Translations under genes and position numbers: made by a program
Notes under the pieces: model-generated
Database searches by the model: none
What the model was told of the DNA's origin: nothing
What the model saw: the letters and a program-made list of their open reading frames with translations, nothing else
From: Thiogranum sp963752745
GTDB lineage: Bacteria > Pseudomonadota > Gammaproteobacteria > DSM-19610
Assembly: GCA_963752745.1 (NCBI GenBank)
Contig: CAVWAK010000039.1
Coordinates: 11,840-75,839 of the forward strand
Direction of reading: 5' to 3'
Length of the DNA stretch: 64,000 nt
Shown here: piece after piece, positions 63,045 through 64,000 of the stretch
Layout: the number at the start of each line of letters is the position of its first letter
Position numbering within the stretch: position 1 is the first letter of the stretch

Positions 63045-63596
63045 CTACTGCATAACAAAGCTGGTGAAGAAAACACTTTCGACACCGGCATTGCCGGTTT
63101 CGGACTTCATCACTTTCTGAATCTCAGCCAGGGTATGTTCACGCAGCGCTTCCTTACCTTCCCGCGAATTAAGCGCATACGGATCCTGACTGGCAAACAG
63201 GAAGACCAGCGAGTTACGTATTGCCGGCCGATGTTCCTTGATCGATTCCACGACCGTGGGATCGCGGGTACCGACCTGAAGCGTTACCTGCAAGAAGCGG
63301 ATGTCGCTATCTCCGGAGAAATTCACCACAAAGGGAGGGTCCAGGGGGACGTAGCTGATAGGCGCCCTGGTTTTCTTGGCCTTGGCATTTTTCGTGTCCG
63401 ACTTGCCGTCAGATTCGGTTTCCTCGGCAACAACTTCCTCATCGCCAGAGAGCATGCCGGTCAACATTAATGTAGCGGTCGCCGATACACCGAGCAGTAA
63501 AACGACTACGATGATGATAATAAGCAACTTGGACTTCGGCTTGGGCGCCTCTTCGCCACCTTCCATGTCCAGATCCAGATCGTCTTCCTGTGCCAT
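63045..63596 (-). CDS. fliL: Flagellar basal-body protein FliL
   Basis: 183 aa: acidic cytoplasmic start, one membrane helix (LLIIIIVVVLLLGVSATATLML, about 24-45) and a periplasmic domain ending in the family pattern EGKEALREHTLAEIQKVM. It supports stator function. First gene of the large operon, with AGGGG 7 nt before its ATG and a sigma-54 promoter farther upstream. Confidence 0.94.
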   Translation of the reverse strand: MAQEDDLDLDMEGGEEAPKPKSKLLIIIIVVVLLLGVSATATLMLTGMLSGDEEVVAEETESDGKSDTKNAKAKKTRAPISYVPLDPPFVVNFSGDSDIRFLQVTLQVGTRDPTVVESIKEHRPAIRNSLVFLFASQDPYALNSREGKEALREHTLAEIQKVMKSETGNAGVESVFFTSFVMQ

Positions 63597-63631
63597 TTAC
63601 AAACCCCTGTTTTGCGTTATGCATGAGGGTT

Positions 63632-63647
63632 AGCAAGACGTATGCCA
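63632..63647 (-). promoter_or_regulatory. Sigma-54 promoter of the fliL operon
   Basis: Minus strand TGGCATACGTCTTGCT: -24 TGGCA and -12 TTGCT with the required GG-N10-GC spacing, 36 nt before the fliL ATG. Agrees with RpoN/FleQ control of class II-III flagellar genes in polar-flagellate relatives. Confidence 0.85.
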
Positions 63648-63765
63648 CGCGAGGGGCATTTTTTATGTATATTATTTACAATGAGTTATAATCATTTTAT
63701 CCGCGGCTGCCAGACTTTTGACTATTTCCCATCACAACAATTGACAGAAGATTGGCTGAATCTCC

Positions 63766-64000
63766 ATGCCACAAGAACCGCCCGCCAATACCACAGACAC
63801 GCTGATTCGTAGCGCGCGCGACATTGATTTCCCCGCCATTGCGAGGCTGATCACCGACCCTGAAGAACTGTTTCGGGTGTTTCCAGCCGGTAGCTGGCCA
63901 CTCAACGCCGGTCAGATCCACCGGCTCGCCGAGCAGCGCCGGAACCTGACCGTTGGCAGCATAGATAACAAAATAGTCGCATTTGCCAACCTGTACGACG
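63766..64000 (+). CDS. GNAT-family N-acetyltransferase, cut by the window edge
   Basis: First 78 codons from ATG 63766: TLIRSARDIDFPAIARLITD is the N-terminal beta-alpha of the GNAT fold, continuing PEELFRVFPAGSWPL and KIVAFANLYD. The acetyl-CoA loop would lie beyond the edge. It is divergent from fliL; a TATAAT at 63687-63692 is a possible -10. Substrate unknown. Confidence 0.7.
   Translation, partial: MPQEPPANTTDTLIRSARDIDFPAIARLITDPEELFRVFPAGSWPLNAGQIHRLAEQRRNLTVGSIDNKIVAFANLYD

Noticed and set aside
1..64000. CRISPR arrays, tRNA/rRNA genes, insertion sequences, prophage genes
   Set aside because: No regularly spaced direct repeats, no tRNA-like cloverleaf ends, no transposase, integrase or phage structural genes were seen on either strand.

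Overview
The window looks like chromosome of a polarly flagellated, type IV-piliated gammaproteobacterium. The evidence is the gene content and order: hisS-rodZ-pilW-rlmN, an isc cluster with hscBA-fdx-iscX, efp/epmA/epmB, fimW/fimX, parC/parE, xseB-ispA-dxs, and a Pseudomonas/Vibrio-type flagellar-chemotaxis cluster. I cannot name a genus. No rRNA, tRNA, CRISPR array, insertion sequence or prophage was seen. Most of it is densely packed core genome.

Layout. 1-4.4 kb (minus): yfgM (cut by the window edge), hisS, rodZ, pilW, rlmN. 4.4-4.9 kb: a gene-poor gap holding a probable remnant of an outer-membrane receptor. 4.9-13.9 kb (minus): efp-epmA-trmJ-cysE-iscR, two cysteine desulfurase genes, iscA, a strong intrinsic terminator, then hscB-hscA-fdx-iscX; no iscU is present. 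14.5-20.4 kb (plus): epmB, fimW, fimX, with an antisense acetyltransferase gene between the last two. 20.4-30.5 kb: a DUF1015 gene, a DsrC/TusE-like gene, htpX, parC, a large tandem-PilZ protein, parE and a CNP1-like secreted protein. 30.5-35.4 kb (minus): hsp20, a GIDE-domain protein with lemA, and a DUF3501 / Fe-S oxidoreductase / rubrerythrin operon. 35.5-39.9 kb (plus): xseB-ispA-dxs and queD-folE2. 39.9-44.3 kb: an accessory strip with a di-haem peroxidase, a lipoprotein, a DUF3047 protein, small unknown ORFs, a REP-like pair and an antiporter remnant. 44.3-63.6 kb (minus): the flagellar and chemotaxis cluster fliLMNOPQR-flhBAF-fleN-fliA-cheYZAB-motCD-parA-cheW-like-cheW-DUF2802. 63.8 kb to the end: start of an acetyltransferase gene.

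Regulation readable from sequence: a near-consensus type 1 IscR site in front of iscR, sigma-32 promoters in front of htpX and hsp20, a sigma-54 promoter in front of fliL, and a perfect palindrome in front of the rubrerythrin gene. The motility genes fit together: FimW/FimX and the PilZ protein are c-di-GMP-linked surface-motility factors, while the fliL-to-cheW block builds and steers a polar flagellum.

Caution: DUF3501, its neighbouring Fe-S oxidoreductase and cheB each read as one protein broken by 1-nt changes in short base runs (four indels in all). Assembly error or genuine decay are both possible and cannot be told apart from sequence alone.
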